DNA from: Leptidea sinapis
Taxonomy: Eukaryota; Arthropoda; Insecta; Lepidoptera; Pieridae
Length of the DNA: 64,000 nucleotides
Direction: 5' to 3'
Assembly: GCF_905404315.1 (NCBI RefSeq)
Contig: NC_066269.1
Span: 15,444,501 to 15,508,500, forward strand
The position numbers and the translations under genes were made by a program. Positions 44,557 through 56,104 of the stretch are shown here, piece after piece (positions within the stretch are counted from its first letter, which is position 1; every line of letters starts with the position of its first letter). Under the pieces are notes generated by a model. The model was not told the DNA's origin. It was given only the letters and a program-made list of their open reading frames with translations, and did no database searches.

Positions 44557-45679
44557 CAGTTTATTGGATTGCTCGTTTAAAAATAATACATACTAAGCAT
44601 AATATTTATCCTATCCTTATATAAATCTATATTCTTCAATTATTAATTTTATGCTTTAACATTTATTTACTTTTTGTAAAGAGATTGCAAAACATACTAT
44701 AAAAATGCGATTCATCTTTATCTATTTATACAGATATCTGGAACAGAACATCTTTTTTAATATATTTTGCATATCTGGATAGATGTCCTTCTTTATGAGA
44801 TATAAAAGTAGATTTACTGAGAGTTTTCAGCTGCGAATAATGCCTTAAGAGGGGACAGTTTCTTTAAAGTCACTCAGAAAGGAGCCGTAACTTTGATCAT
44901 TCAACGCAGTAATGTGTAAGACGTGATGTGGCGTTCAGAACAGCTTTTAGAATCTTCATAAGCATTGAAGTGTTAACGTGATGGTTTCATTAATTTTAAC
45001 ACATTAAATTGTGATCATTAGTGCGATCGAATTTCATTTTGAGTGTTTTGAACAGACTTAACTTTTCCGTTCTATAGTATTGGCTCCATTATAAAATATT
45101 CAATCTTAAGGCCCATGTCTTTAAATCTTAAATTAAGGAGTAAACTTTTAACGGTAAAACAACGTTCATCCAAATTGATCAAAGTTTTATGTCACAATCT
45201 ATCTCATATTATAAGTTCCAAACAATATGCTAGTGCGCTAACTATATTTACCGTGGCATGAGGCCTTTAATATCTTATATTTTTTTTTGTTATGCTTTAG
45301 TATAATAACGCATTTTTTGTATTTGATATCGCTGTTTTTAACGGTTGACAGGACTTAAGTTTAGACTACCTAGTGTGAGTCAGACGCGTGCACGAAGGGG
45401 TCCGTAATAAATTATTTATAAAAACACTTATTTATAGACAGTATTTTTTTAGTTTTTGTTGTTATAGCGGCAACAGTTCTATCATGGGTTCATCAAGTGA
45501 CAGATGAACAGACATATGGATAGTGAAGTCTTAGTAAAAGGAAGGTAGGTAAGGTACAGCTCCCTAAAACTTCATTTTAACGATTTCTTTTAATTATAAA
45601 CGTAAACTCCGTCTGATTGTAACTAACGCATCCGCCATCTTGTGCAGTGCTATCAGAGGAGAAGAAGCGGAATAACTTT
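44557..45679. other. AT-rich spacer with a decayed insect repeat
   Basis: Bases 45372-45545 are a worn copy of the repeat at 11085 (gtgagtcagac, gaaggggtccgta, then acagacatatggatagtgaagtctta). Nothing else seen. Confidence 0.4.
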
Positions 45680-45993
45680 ACCAGTGGGAGGCTCCTTTGC
45701 ACAGAATGCCGGCTAGATTATGGGTACCACAACGGCGCCTATTTCTGCCGTGAAGCAGGAATGTGTAAGCATTACTGCGTTTCGGTCTGAAGGGCGTCGT
45801 AGCTAGTGAAATTACTGGGCAAATGAGACTTAACATCTTATGTCTCAAGGTGACGAGCGCAATTGTAGTGCCGCTCAAAATTTTTGAGTTTTTCAAGAAT
45901 CCTGAGCGGCACTGCATTGTAATGGGCAGGGCGTATCAATTACCATCAGCTGAACGTCTTGCTCGTCTCGTCCCTTATTATCATAAAAAAAAA
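45680..45993 (+). repeat. Repeat A, best-preserved copy
   Basis: From ccagtgggaggctcctttgc to cgtcccttattatcataaaa. Possible target duplication: aacttta on the left and aactttta on the right of the A run. Confidence 0.8.
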
Positions 45994-46380
45994 CTTTTAA
46001 CTCGCTGGATGAAAATTCCAGGGTCCGAGGTTGCACCTACAACTTATCCTTGCTGCGTCTATAGCAGGCCTGTCTCACTTCCTGTACGGAGTATCCGTGG
46101 TGGTACATCCAACCGGCACCTACACGACTGCAAGGCCGACGCGTGTCTCCATCTGCTTCATCCGGGACCTGCAGCCATCGGTCACAAGCCAGGGCAGTAC
46201 TCGGCCACTACAAAGATTGGGTAACAAATTATTTGACGGGCCCCTTTTATCCAGGGCCTTGAACTTCTACCACTGAAGAATAAATTCCTAGTGCTGAACT
46301 GTGGGTTTTATTTTCTCTTCTCACTACTACCTAAACCCACAACGTCACACTCACAGGGTGCATTTGGGAGCACCAGACCA
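45994..46380 (+). other. GC-rich block with poly(A) signal, unassigned
   Basis: GC-rich sequence with a frame of 81 residues (46031-46276, LQLILAASIAGLSHFLYGVS start) and an aataaa signal at about 46278, then cccacaacgtcacac. Composition and the polyadenylation signal suggest the end of an LTR or of an unknown retroelement, but I cannot assign a family. The following 46381-46926 is AT-rich and featureless. Confidence 0.25.
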
Positions 46381-46926
46381 GAAATGAGAGAAATACTGCT
46401 TATAAATATGAAGTACTTTTTATGTAAAATAAACGGTGAAGTAATGCTTTATTTAACGAAGAACAAATGAAATACATTCAATATATTAACATAGTTAAGA
46501 TATCTATAGCATTCTAATAAAATGAATTGGTTACGCTGAATCAACAATAAACTTACAAACGCGAATTTATGTTTGATGAATGGAACAAACAGTAAAGAGG
46601 AGTTTCAGTGATCAATAAATCAAAGTCGCCCTTTTAAAGATACTTTGAAATTTATAAGTGAATAAGGGTGTCAATTTGATAAAATATTAGAAATTTTATT
46701 AACAAACTTAACGAGCGCCCATGACTTAAAATGCATAATTTTTTTCATATCAAACTGACAGTTACAATTTTATTTTTAATGCTTACTAGCAACCGTGATT
46801 TTTTTATAATATAACTGATTCATGTCGCACAGCGAAGAAACGTACACAAAGATTACATTTTTATTAATATTAAGGTGTCAAATTTACATCTAAATTATTT
46901 TATATTCTTTTTCTTTCACGTCTTGC

Positions 46927-47233
46927 GGCCGTTTCTAATATTCAGTCTATCTCTTACTTGAGATAAAAATCGTAACTATCGTTAACTTTTCTGTCCCAAT
47001 AAACTTATCGACGGTAACTCACCTTATCCGTACACGCTGTCTGTCAATGGGACGACGTATAGCTTACCAGCGATTGAAGTTTGTATAGAAAATGCAATTC
47101 ACGCGTCCCAATAAAAGGCGATAAGAATGATTCATCGGGTATATTGGGACAGCTTCAGATTATTTACAGCTAAATACTGACAGTAGAAGGTAGTAATTTA
47201 TCTCTATCTGTAGATAGTATATTGGGAACGGCC
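46927..47233. mobile_element. T3, 307 bp TIR element
   Basis: The left end ggccgtttctaatattcag pairs with the right end, whose reverse complement is ggccgttcccaatatact. Pairing continues imperfectly through gatagagataa. It contains three copies of a tcccaata/attggga word. No coding frame. Confidence 0.55.
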
Positions 47234-47739
47234 GTTAATGCAAACCTATTATCATGCAATTTTTCACACATGATTCATTAGAGGTATATGATAGTTACAG
47301 TTAGTTAGTTTTGCCTATATGTTTTAATTAAGCAATAAAAAAAATTGTTATGTTAATACTATCATTAAATAAACATTCACAATATTTGTAGAACTAGTAG
47401 TAGTATATTGTGTGTCTTGAGATTTAAACGACAAATGAAGGCCTTGAGAACGAGTAGAAAGCTAAATATGAAAACTGACATTCAGTTTGTTGCTAAAATT
47501 TGTTATGTAATATGAAAGCTGCTTTCACAAACACCCACATATTATGATGTGAAAGGTCAAAAGAATTCTCTCAGTTAAATGATATTATATTAAAATGAAT
47601 ATATTTTTGTATTTGAAACTTTGAACACACAGACTTTTAAAAGTTTTACATTGTCTCAACACTGATATAATATAAAATGTCGTAGCCAAGAACGTCGAGC
47701 ACAAGAAACTAGTACGAAGATGTTTCGCTTATCATTTTG

Positions 47740-48270
47740 GTTCTGGTGTAATCAGCATGCGGTACGAACGCAGCTGCAGTCGAGATCAGGTGCCGGACGA
47801 GCGCCGAGCTGGTAGTCAGGGAAGAACTATCGAGCAAGCCCTGTGCTTTCCCGGGGCGTAAAAAGAATAGGGTAGTCCCAGGCCCAAGGGTGTCGTAAGA
47901 GGAGACTACAGGCTTATTGAAAGTGGGAGAGTCACGCTGCCGTCTCATGACGTCAGCACAATCGGGCCAGACTCGTCCGGGTTACTTACCACACTCGCAC
48001 AGAATACCGGCGTGAAGTAGCGGCCTAGTGCCGCTATGTTTAGAATAGGTTAGTGTCGAGGACCGGAGGCCATCACTTCCCCCCCTCCCCCTCCCCATCA
48101 CCCCCGAACAAAATATGAGAGCGGTCCTAAATAAGAAATTACCCCAGGAGGGTACCATCTCTACCAATGCCGGAAAATCCCACCCCGAGCATTCACGCTC
48201 GGGCTGCCCCTCGTATTCTGCATTTTACAGGACAAACAGGGCAGCAACACCACGGCACTCCGCTCCACGC
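47740..48270 (+). repeat. LINE-B 5' leader
   Basis: GC-rich leader with cccggggcgtaaaaagaata, ggtagtcccaggcccaaggg and a C-rich tract (cttccccccctccccctccc, 48077 onward) leading into the endonuclease frame. No ORF1 of normal size is visible, although the 66-residue frame at 48115-48315 may be its remnant. The true 5' end is uncertain. Confidence 0.55.
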
Positions 48271-48275
48271 TTAAT

Positions 48276-49004
48276 GTGGACTTCTGTAGCATTAGGGGAA
48301 TTCACTCCAATTTAAACGCCGTCCACCACCACCTTGAGACGGCGCAGCCGGCCTTGTGTTTTCTTATGGAGACGCGACAACCTAGCGATACGTCATATTT
48401 AACGTACCCCGGGTACAAAATTGAGCATAAGTTTTTGCCTCATGCCGGGGTATGTGTGTACGTTAGGGAAGATATCTGCTGTCGCCGTCTCAGCAATTTT
48501 GAGGGTAGGGACCTGTCTACTCTCTGGCTCCGCGTAGATTTAGAGGACCGCGTCTGCATCTATGCGTGTGTCTACAGGTCCCATAGTGGTAACGCAGAAA
48601 CGGATCACCTCATGGGCTGCGTTCAAGCGGCATTTGATGACGTGCTTGCACAGATCCGCTCCGCTGAAATCGTAGTCTTGGGTGATTTTAACGGACACAA
48701 TGCCGAATGGCTTGGATCACGTACCACAGACAACGCAGGGCGATCTGTGCATAATTTTGCATTGACGTATGGTCTGTCCCAATTGGTTGAGTCGCCAACG
48801 CGGCTCCCGGATGTAGATAGCCAAATGCCGTCCTTATTAGATCTTCTGCTGACTACACATCCCGATAGTTACCAGGTCATCGTCGACGCCCCTCACGGAA
48901 CGTCCGACCATTGCCTGGTCAGGAGTTCTGCCTATCCGACGTCAACGTCGCAGACCACCAGCGACCCGCCGCATTTGGTACTACAAGTCAGCAGTTTGGG
49001 ATAG
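48276..49004 (+). pseudogene. LINE-B APE-type endonuclease
   Basis: Open for 242 residues. Motifs of the exonuclease/endonuclease/phosphatase fold are in order: CSIRGIHSN at the start, FLMETR (catalytic Glu region), YACVYRSHS, VVLGDFNGHNAEWLGS (catalytic Asp/Asn), LLDLLLTT and GTSDHCLV (final Asp-His). The catalytic residues are in place. The frame shifts at about 48930, where the correct reading moves to frame 1 (WYYKSAVWDRMHSFFASY). This domain nicks the target DNA for primed reverse transcription. The start at 48276 is nominal. Confidence 0.85.
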
Positions 49005-49005
49005 G

Positions 49006-50400
49006 ATGCATTCCTTTTTTGCATCCTACCCTTGGGGCATGGTTTGTTTCCCTTCGGATGATCCTAGTGCCTGCTCCGTTGCAGTAGCCGATGTGATACT
49101 GCAGGGCATGGATATTTTTATACCAAGCTCTGTAGTACTGATCGGTGGCAGATCACAGCCCCGGTTCGATGCGTCAATTAAAGCAGCATCTGACTGCAAA
49201 AAACAGGCGTATCGAACTTGGGTTGCGGCGCTAGGCTCAAAAGATCCGAACTGCAAAGTTCTGAAGAGGAAATATAACCGTGCCTCCAGATTTTTTAAGC
49301 GGCAAATCGCCCGTGCGAAATCGAAGCACGTCGTCAAAATTGGCGACTAGCTTTCCAGTTGCCCGACCGGAACACGCAAGTTCGGGTCGTTGTCGAAAGC
49401 TGCTCTTGGTAACTTCAACCAGCCGTCCATGCCGCCGTTGCACACGAGGAATGACACCATGGCCCATACGGCAAAAGAGAAAGCCGATCTCCTGTGCACT
49501 CTTTTTGCCTCCAACTCGACTCTTGACGAAAACGGAAAAACACCGCCGACCATCCCGCGGTGTCAGAGCTCCATGCCTGAAGTACAGTTCAGACAAAAAA
49601 CTGTTCGGCGAGTTCTGTTTTCATTGGACGTTAGGAAGTCGAGCGGGCCGGATGGCATTTCTCCAATCGTGCTTAGAACGTGTGCCCCTAAGTTGACGCC
49701 GGTGCTAACGCGTTTATTCCGGCACTCTTATTCATAAGGCGTAGTCCCTGACTCATGGAAGTCAGCCCTCGTCCATCCGATCCAAAAAAAAGGAGACAGT
49801 TCGGATCCGGCAAACTACAGGCCTATAGCAATTACCTCCCTGCTTTCCAAAATTATGGAGTGCATAATTAACCGCCAGCTCTTGGTATACCTTGAGGGTC
49901 ACCAGTTGATCAACGACCGTCAGTACGGCTTTCGCCATGGTCGGTCGACTGGCGATCTTCTGGTATACCTAACACATAGATGGGCGGCGGCTATTGAAAG
50001 CAAGGGGGAAGGCTTGGCACTAAGCCTGGATATAGCGAAGGCCTTTGATCATGTATGGCACAAGGCGCTCCTCTCAAAACTTCCATCATTTGGGCTTCCC
50101 GGGAGCTTATGCAAGTGGACATCCAGCTTCCTCACTGCACAGCATACAGGTCGTTGTCGACGGTTATTGCTCGATTCCAAAGCCCGTGAATGCTGGAGTG
50201 CCCCAAGGCTGTGTGCTATCTCCCACGCTGTTGCTTCTGCATATCAATGATATGTTGGACACCTCCAACATACATTGCTATGCAGACGACAGCACTGGTG
50301 ATGCCGTATACACGGGCCGTACAGGTCTCTCTCGGGAAATCGTCGACCAGTGCCGGGAGAAACTTGTGTCTTCTATAGAGTCCTCTCTCGATCGCTGACT
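49006..50400 (+). pseudogene. LINE-B linker and reverse transcriptase core
   Basis: Frame 1 pieces 49006-49350 and 49390-49737 cover the linker and RT start (SLDVRKSSGPDGISPIVL), each ended by a stop (49348 and 49735, the latter a point change). Frame 1 at 49855-50250 gives QYGFRHGRSTGDLL and LSLDIAKAFDHVWHKALL (first catalytic Asp). After a frameshift near 50100, frame 2 gives VPQGCVLSPTLLLLHIND and CYADDSTGDAVY (YADD box, about 50280). The RT is complete in parts but split over two frames with at least two nonsense changes. Confidence 0.85.
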
Positions 50401-50408
50401 AGGGTAAA

Positions 50409-51211
50409 TTGAACCTTGTCCAATTTAACCTACAGAAGACTCAAGTTTGCGCGTTTACCACTAGAAAAACCCCATTTGCCGCATCACCGCTCTTCGACAA
50501 CACTTCCCTTAAAGCCTCGCCTAGCATTGGAATACTGGGTCTCGAAATCTCGAGCGATTGCCAATTCCGTGGCCATCTGGAGGGCAAAGCCAAATTGGCT
50601 TCGAAGAAGCTGGGGGTCATTAATAGAGCACGGCAATACTTCAAGCCGGCCCACATTCTAGCACTCTACAAAGTGCAGGTCCGGCCACACATTGGGTATT
50701 GCTGTCATCTCTGGTCTGGCGCACCCCAGTATCTGCTCGATCCATTATACCGCGTGCAACGCAGAGCAGCTCGAATTGTCGGGGACCCAGTGCTCTGTGA
50801 ACGGCTGGATCACTTGGCATTGCGTAGAGACGTCGCTTCATTGTATGTCTTCTACCGCATTTATCACGGGGAATGTTCCGAAGAGCTGTTTAACCTAATT
50901 CCTGCCGCCGAATTCCACCTTCGCACGACACGCCACAAATTAGGATATCATCCCCACTATCTGGATGTGTATCGGTCCTCCACAGTGCGGTTTTCAAGGA
51001 GCTTTCTTCTTCGTACTACTAAGCTGTGGAATGAGCTTCCTTGTGCGGTGTTTCCTGGACGATACGACATGGGTACCTTCGAAAAAAGCGCGTACACCTT
51101 CCTTAAAACCGGCAACGGTCTTGTGATTCCTCTGGTGTTGCAAGAGAATGTGGGCGGCGGTGATCACTTAACACCAGGTGACCCGTACGCTCCTTTGTCC
51201 TCCTATTCCAT
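50409..51211 (+). pseudogene. LINE-B RT thumb, C-terminal domain and 3' end
   Basis: Frame 3 after another frameshift at about 50397. It contains LGLEISSDCQFRGHLEGKAK, then ALYKVQVRPHIGYCCHLWSG and RVQRRAARIVGD, then the C-terminal block STVRFSRSFLLRTTKLWNEL and GRYDMGTFEKSAYTF that recurs in all LINE-B fragments of the window. The 3' end reads tcctcctattccataaaaaa. It is open for 288 residues. Confidence 0.85.
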
Positions 51212-51465
51212 AAAAAAAAAAAACAAGGTGGTTGTGTCACACGCATATGCCGCAAACACCATGATAAATTATTAAAATAAAATAACCTTCTTTAAGCCTC
51301 AATATTTAAACAGGCTATGTTACTTTCTATAATGTAAGCTGTTTGCAGATGGAGGTAAACGGTAAGAAACAGACAGACAGACAAAGTTTTAAAACAGGTT
51401 TCCTGAAATAAATACCTACCCTGTAAATATTCAAATGAATTTAGTTAGATATTTAAAACAGACCA

Positions 51466-51917
51466 CCAGTGGGAGGCTCCTTTGCACAGGATGCTGGCTA
51501 GATTATGGGTACCACAAAGGCGCCTATTTCTGCCTTGAAGCAGTAATGGGTAACCTTACTGTGTTTCGGACCGAAGGGCGCCGTAGCTTGTGAAATTAAT
51601 GGGCAAATGAGACTTAGCTACACAGTACTTTTAAATTAAGATAATCACTATAATATTATGCATACATTTGTTTCATTTTTTTTTTATCATTTGTATATTT
51701 TTATGCTAAGTATAAGTTTTTAATTATTATTTTTTTACCTCTAAGTCTTTCTTAGTTGTATTATTCTGTGTGGTTTGTGTTTGTTATTAATAAAGTTTTC
51801 ATTCATTCATTCATAATATCTTATGTCTCAAGGTGATGAGCGCAGAACTTTTTGTTATTATCAATTAACATCAGCTGAACGTCCTGCTCGTCTCGACCCT
51901 TATTTTCTTAAAAAAAG
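51466..51917 (+). repeat. Repeat A, split by family Y
   Basis: Left part 51466-51612 (ccaccagtgggaggctcc to aatgagactta) and right part 51818-51917 (tatcttatgtctcaaggtg to ttattttcttaaaaaaa) are consecutive in other copies. The gap is filled by Y. The right part also has a deletion. Possible target duplication agac on both sides. Confidence 0.75.
51613..51817 (+). mobile_element. Family Y retroposon
   Basis: About 205 bp inserted in repeat A. It starts gctacacagtacttttaaat and ends ttattaataaagttttcatt followed by (cattcatt)n. The poly(A)-signal-like aataaag and the simple tail suggest a LINE/SINE 3' end. A second copy is at 53745-54095, and a weak relative ends near 5305. Confidence 0.65.
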
Positions 51918-52314
51918 ACAACTCAGGACCTTATTCAAGGACACTATTTAGATTTACATTTAAACAGAAATAATAAATAATACGATTGACTGCTATGCAA
52001 AATGCCTCGGGATAAGAGAGAAATGCTTCCGGCACGTCGCTTATTAAAATTACTTCAATACGAGCAATTCTAAGGAATCCTCCGGCTACAGAGGAACACC
52101 CAATTAATTACAACTTTATCTTCCATAGAAAATTGTTATAATTATACTTTAAGTTTTGCATAGCAAGTAATAATTCTTTAATAGAAAACATATTTGTTGT
52201 CGTGTCTTTAATCTGAATTTCTGCTTTATAAATGAGTCCGATATTAAAATTATAGTGATCCATATTCTCCGACAATGTATTTATATCTTTTTAAAGTTGC
52301 AAGTTGAGGAAGGC
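51918..52314. other. AT-rich spacer
   Basis: No feature seen. Confidence 0.35.
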
Positions 52315-53382
52315 GTAATTCAAATTCTTTTATTCAAAATAGGATGTGACATCACCACAAAAGAAGAAAAAAAGAAAGAAAGACAAAAACTACCACCCAT
52401 TCCAAAAAGAATGCCTCAGACCTGAGAAGAATGGGCGCAACAATCTCAGCAGGCTTTTTTTTCATTAAAAAATATTTTTACAAAGTAATATTGTACAGTT
52501 AAACTTATTATTTAATTGCCTGAGTACGGTTGCTCCATTCCCAATCTGTGGTATCGTTAAGAAAGTCATTTTTGTTATAAAAGGCATAAAAGGCATTTAT
52601 TTTCTCAAAATTGATTCCTTTGGAATTCTTTTTGATGTCATTTTTAATAACTACTAGATACTACTACCGCTTCGGAAACAAATGGTGCTCTGAGAGAGAA
52701 GAAGAAGCGCAAGAAACTCTCCCAGCATTCTTTTTTTGCGATCTTTTTAATAAAAATATACAATATTGTACAATCATTTCTATCGCTATAAAATAATCAC
52801 AATCTAGTCCCAGGCTGTCCGATCATTTAGATATTCAGCAGTGGAGTAATAGGATTTACGACAGAGCCATTTTTTTATAAAACATTTAAATTTATTTATA
52901 GATAATGCCTGAACAGTGACTGGGACTTTATTATAGAAGTGTATACATGTACCCTTAAAGCTATTATTTATCTTATGAAGCCTACTAGAATTAGTCACAA
53001 GCAATCCCTTATTTCTAGTGTTATAATAATGAAAATCACTATTAAGAGCAAAAAGGTATATAGTAACCATTACCACACAACGTTTTTAAACAATTCTTTT
53101 GAATAACGTAATACTTTTGTTTTGAACATTTTCTGGGATCTTGTTGTAAAAGCATATACATCGCCTCACAAAAGACCTACTAACTCGACTTCGCCGAGTT
53201 GTAGGTATTAGAGGTTTATGTTTGTTCCTGGTGATAACATTATGGTTATGACAGTTTAGCCCAGATATAGGAACTGTTAACACAGAAAAGGTATTTTTTA
53301 GTCTTAGAAGAACGGTTTTGTGAAAGTTTGATAATAAGTGTGGAGAATCTATGCTACCATTAAAAATATTGTATAATAGCAA
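52315..53382 (-). pseudogene. LINE-A 3' part, interrupted by LINE-C
   Basis: Minus strand. 53063-53382 encodes the post-RT tail (NTRNKH-like ITRNKHKPLIPTTRRSRV, RRCICFYNKIPENVQ), and 52315-52600 is the 3' UTR with cattcttctcaggtctgagg and the tail. These are contiguous at 57545-57985. The interval is LINE-C. Confidence 0.75.
52600..53062 (-). pseudogene. LINE-C C-terminal end
   Basis: Minus frame 53076-52804: FHYYNTRNKGLLVTNSSRLH, then CIHFYNKVPVTVQALSINKF and CRKSYYSTAEYLND, followed by a 3' UTR and A-rich end near 52600. It lies inside LINE-A and serves as the uninterrupted reference for the 43-44 kb copy. Confidence 0.75.
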
Positions 53383-53744
53383 AACACAAGTAAGTCCTTC
53401 TAAGTCAAATCATACTGTAATTTTATTCCTACGTGTATTTGAAGTCTCAGTTCACAAATCGGCTGCACAAGACACTTACAATTATTTAAGTATATTAATA
53501 GTACATTTTCCAATCGCAATTTTGTTTCTATTGTTGAAATGTTTGAAATTGCAGTTTTTTATTTCACTTTATTTAGATCTGATATGGAATGTACAAAAAA
53601 AACACATTATTTATTTTAATAATAGTTACTTCATGGGTCGCCAGGCGGCTGCTGAAAATCAGCGCTATATGTCGCTGAATCAGCTCCTTTTGATAGCAAT
53701 GACTGCTAAGAAGTAGCTCGTAGCAGTAGTAGTAGTATCAAATG

Positions 53745-54095
53745 CATACACTTTTAAGTAACTTTTAAGTTGAGATCATCACTATAATATTATGCTTTTT
53801 TTGCTTCTGTAACTTTTTGTGATATTTTCTTATGTTATTCTTAGTGTATATATAAAAACACTTTTAATCCATTAAAATGCGTGTAATTGTAACTGTATTT
53901 TTTATTAGAGTTTTGCGTAAAAGTTACATTTTTATTTTATTTTATTTTACCCGACGTTTAATGATCTTTCCACATCTCGTTTTCAGGAGGACATATTCGA
54001 AGTGTTTTTTTTTCTATAAGCTCTGTTATTTTTTTTACATGTGTCATTCTGTGTGATTTGTTTTTGTTATTAATAAAGTTTTCATTCTTCTATTC
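53745..54095 (+). mobile_element. Family Y copy with nested X MITE
   Basis: Left part to about 53857 (aagttgagatcatcactataatattatgc is split here) and right part from about 54012 (ctataagctctgttatt to ttattaataaagttttcatt) match Y at 51613. The interval 53858-54011 is a short family X element. Confidence 0.65.
53858..54011 (+). mobile_element. Short family X MITE inside Y
   Basis: Starts aaaacacttttaatccatt and ends with the complement, gaagtgttttt. It contains the family X words aatgcgtgtaattgtaactg and cgacgtttaatgatc, then gttttcaggaggac. It is an internally deleted derivative of 59608-60034. Confidence 0.65.
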
Positions 54096-54172
54096 ATATG
54101 ATTCTAAACTTTTTTGGTAACTTGAGAGCTCTTTCAAAAAGAACTTTACCTTTCACATAATATGATATTCAA

Positions 54173-54470
54173 ATTCAGATTCAAATATTTTTATTCGAAG
54201 TAGGATATAGGACATCACTTATTGAAGGTCAAAAATTACCACCCATTCCAATGCCTCAGACCTGGGAAGAATGGACGCAATAAACTCAGTGGGCTTTTTT
54301 TCATCGAAAAAATATGTTTACAAATTAATATTGTACAATTAAACTTATTATTTAATAGCCTGACGGCGGTTGCTCTATTCCCAGTCTGTCAAGACTTACT
54401 AACTCGACTTAGCCGAGTAGTAGGCATTATAAGTTTTGTCTGTTCCTGGTGCTAACATTATGTTTATGAC
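54173..54470 (-). pseudogene. LINE-A 3' fragment
   Basis: Minus copy with the (TTCAAA) tail at 54173-54185, the UTR word aatgcctcagacctggg, then a post-RT tail remnant (ttactaactcgacttagcc). About 55 bp of the UTR/coding boundary is deleted at about 54390. Confidence 0.75.
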
Positions 54471-55047
54471 GATTTCTAGCACATTCACTTATGTGTCTAT
54501 GAACTTACATTACACGCGACAAAAGCTTCTAATTTTAATTGAGCAGACTTTGATATCTTGAGAGTAAACGCTCGGTTTGAAACTCAAGCTCCAGTCAAAG
54601 GCTTTCCAAATAGTTTAAGTGTACGAGAGTAGCGTTACAGTCAACACTTCAGTCTCGAATCACGTTACAAAGAGACTGCAGTAGCTTTGGTTAATATGTC
54701 TGTGATATTTTATAATTAGATATTTTTTATAGCACTTTTAATGTGCACGACAGAAAGATAGTTTGTAGTTTAAATTATAAATCAATAATTATTATCTTAA
54801 TGTCGTGTTTATAAGAAGTGTTAAATAAGTTTTATAAAATCAATAGCTATTGTATTCATAGCTTTTAGTATTCTATAATGTTTGATAATTATAATAGGGA
54901 ATGTTTTTAATTAGGTAGGATGATGCAATAAAGATCATCATTTACACTTATTTAGAAGCGCAGCATTAATTTAATTTAGTTCTTTTGTGTATATACAGTT
55001 AAATTCAATTAGAAATGACATAATAAAGACTGCACATAGTCATTTAA

Positions 55048-55278
55048 TTGTCAGAGAGATCTAATAAGATTCATATAGCATTCCAATAAGATTCTAATAA
55101 GTTTTTAGTAAGTTTTATAGATGTATATAGATATTTTATGTAATTATAACTATGTAATAAGCATAGTATTCGAAAGCTCCTGAATGACTGAGGGGATAAC
55201 CCCATAAGTATTGTATTGTAACTTGTACATATATATTTTGGGAAATAATAAAGAGACGGTGATTCGGCGGTGAGTCAT
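55048..55278 (+). repeat. Possible solo LTR or retroelement end
   Basis: Sequence running from tgtcagagagatctaataag to gattcggcggtgagtca with tacatatatatt and an aataaag signal at about 55248, resembling a short LTR with TG...CA ends. A minus-strand frame at 55339-55581 (SDQDNETRTLLNYDGKV) lies just beyond. No target duplication or second LTR was seen. The flanks from 54471 are AT-rich and empty. Confidence 0.25.
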
Positions 55279-55601
55279 CGATATTCTAGAACATTCTATG
55301 AGAAATGATTAAAAAATAGGGCTATGACGCTAGGCAATTCATTCACATTCGGGACTCAATAGAAGAAACAAGAAGAGAAGAAAAGGAAGAAATCTTCGAG
55401 AAGGAAAACACCTCCGGTGGAAGAATGCTGGGAAGAATATTGTGAGCATCCAAATTGAGTCAGCGCATAGCTCCCCCGCCGGTACCTCACCTCTCGTCAC
55501 CTTGCCGTCGTAGTTCAGTAGAGTCCGTGTTTCATTATCCTGGTCGCTGTCGCGTTCACTTAAATTACTAATAGTATGCAAAAGTTGAGTTTATAATGAT
55601 A

Positions 55602-55800
55602 CTAGCTGACACGAACGAAGGCCATTGTTCTGTTCATAATAAAAAAAACTTACGAGTGGGGTTTCGTAAAATCTTTAGTTTCGTAAATCCTAGCTGACCT
55701 CTACTCGGTGAAAGGAATATTCCTACCAAATTTCAAGTCTCTAGGCCTTATGGTTCTAGAGATATCGTGATGAGAAATGTCAGATAAAGGTGGAAATCTC
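55602..55800 (-). mobile_element. Helitron-like fragment
   Basis: Begins ctagctgacacgaacgaagg on the plus strand (CTAG end on the minus strand, after A55601) and contains accaaatttcaagtctctag, a segment often seen in insect Helitron-like repeats. The other end was not resolved. Confidence 0.4.
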
Positions 55801-56104
55801 TTATGTATAGACCAATATTGTTTTCGGTTCTAACTATTCGGTTACTAAATAAAGTTGTTTGTCTATTAATTGTTTTATATAAGGAGGTTTAAAGATTGTA
55901 AATGAGGACCACAGAAGAGTTGTTGGTTTTTTAGGTGAATGAGTCCAATTCGTAAGGAAGTACGTCTACAGTTGATTGAACAAAACATTGTTTAGGACCG
56001 CGTAGGTTTAGGTTTCCTCAAGATCTTTACATTCGAGAGCATCGAATAATTTCACTAATGAAATCTAAGATCGAAAGCAATTGGTATGTCGTGGAGATAT
56101 ATAT

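Noticed and set aside
46031..46276. 81-residue frame as a host membrane protein
   Set aside because: Hydrophobic start only, no family resemblance, inside a block that looks like a retroelement end; kept only as an unassigned region.
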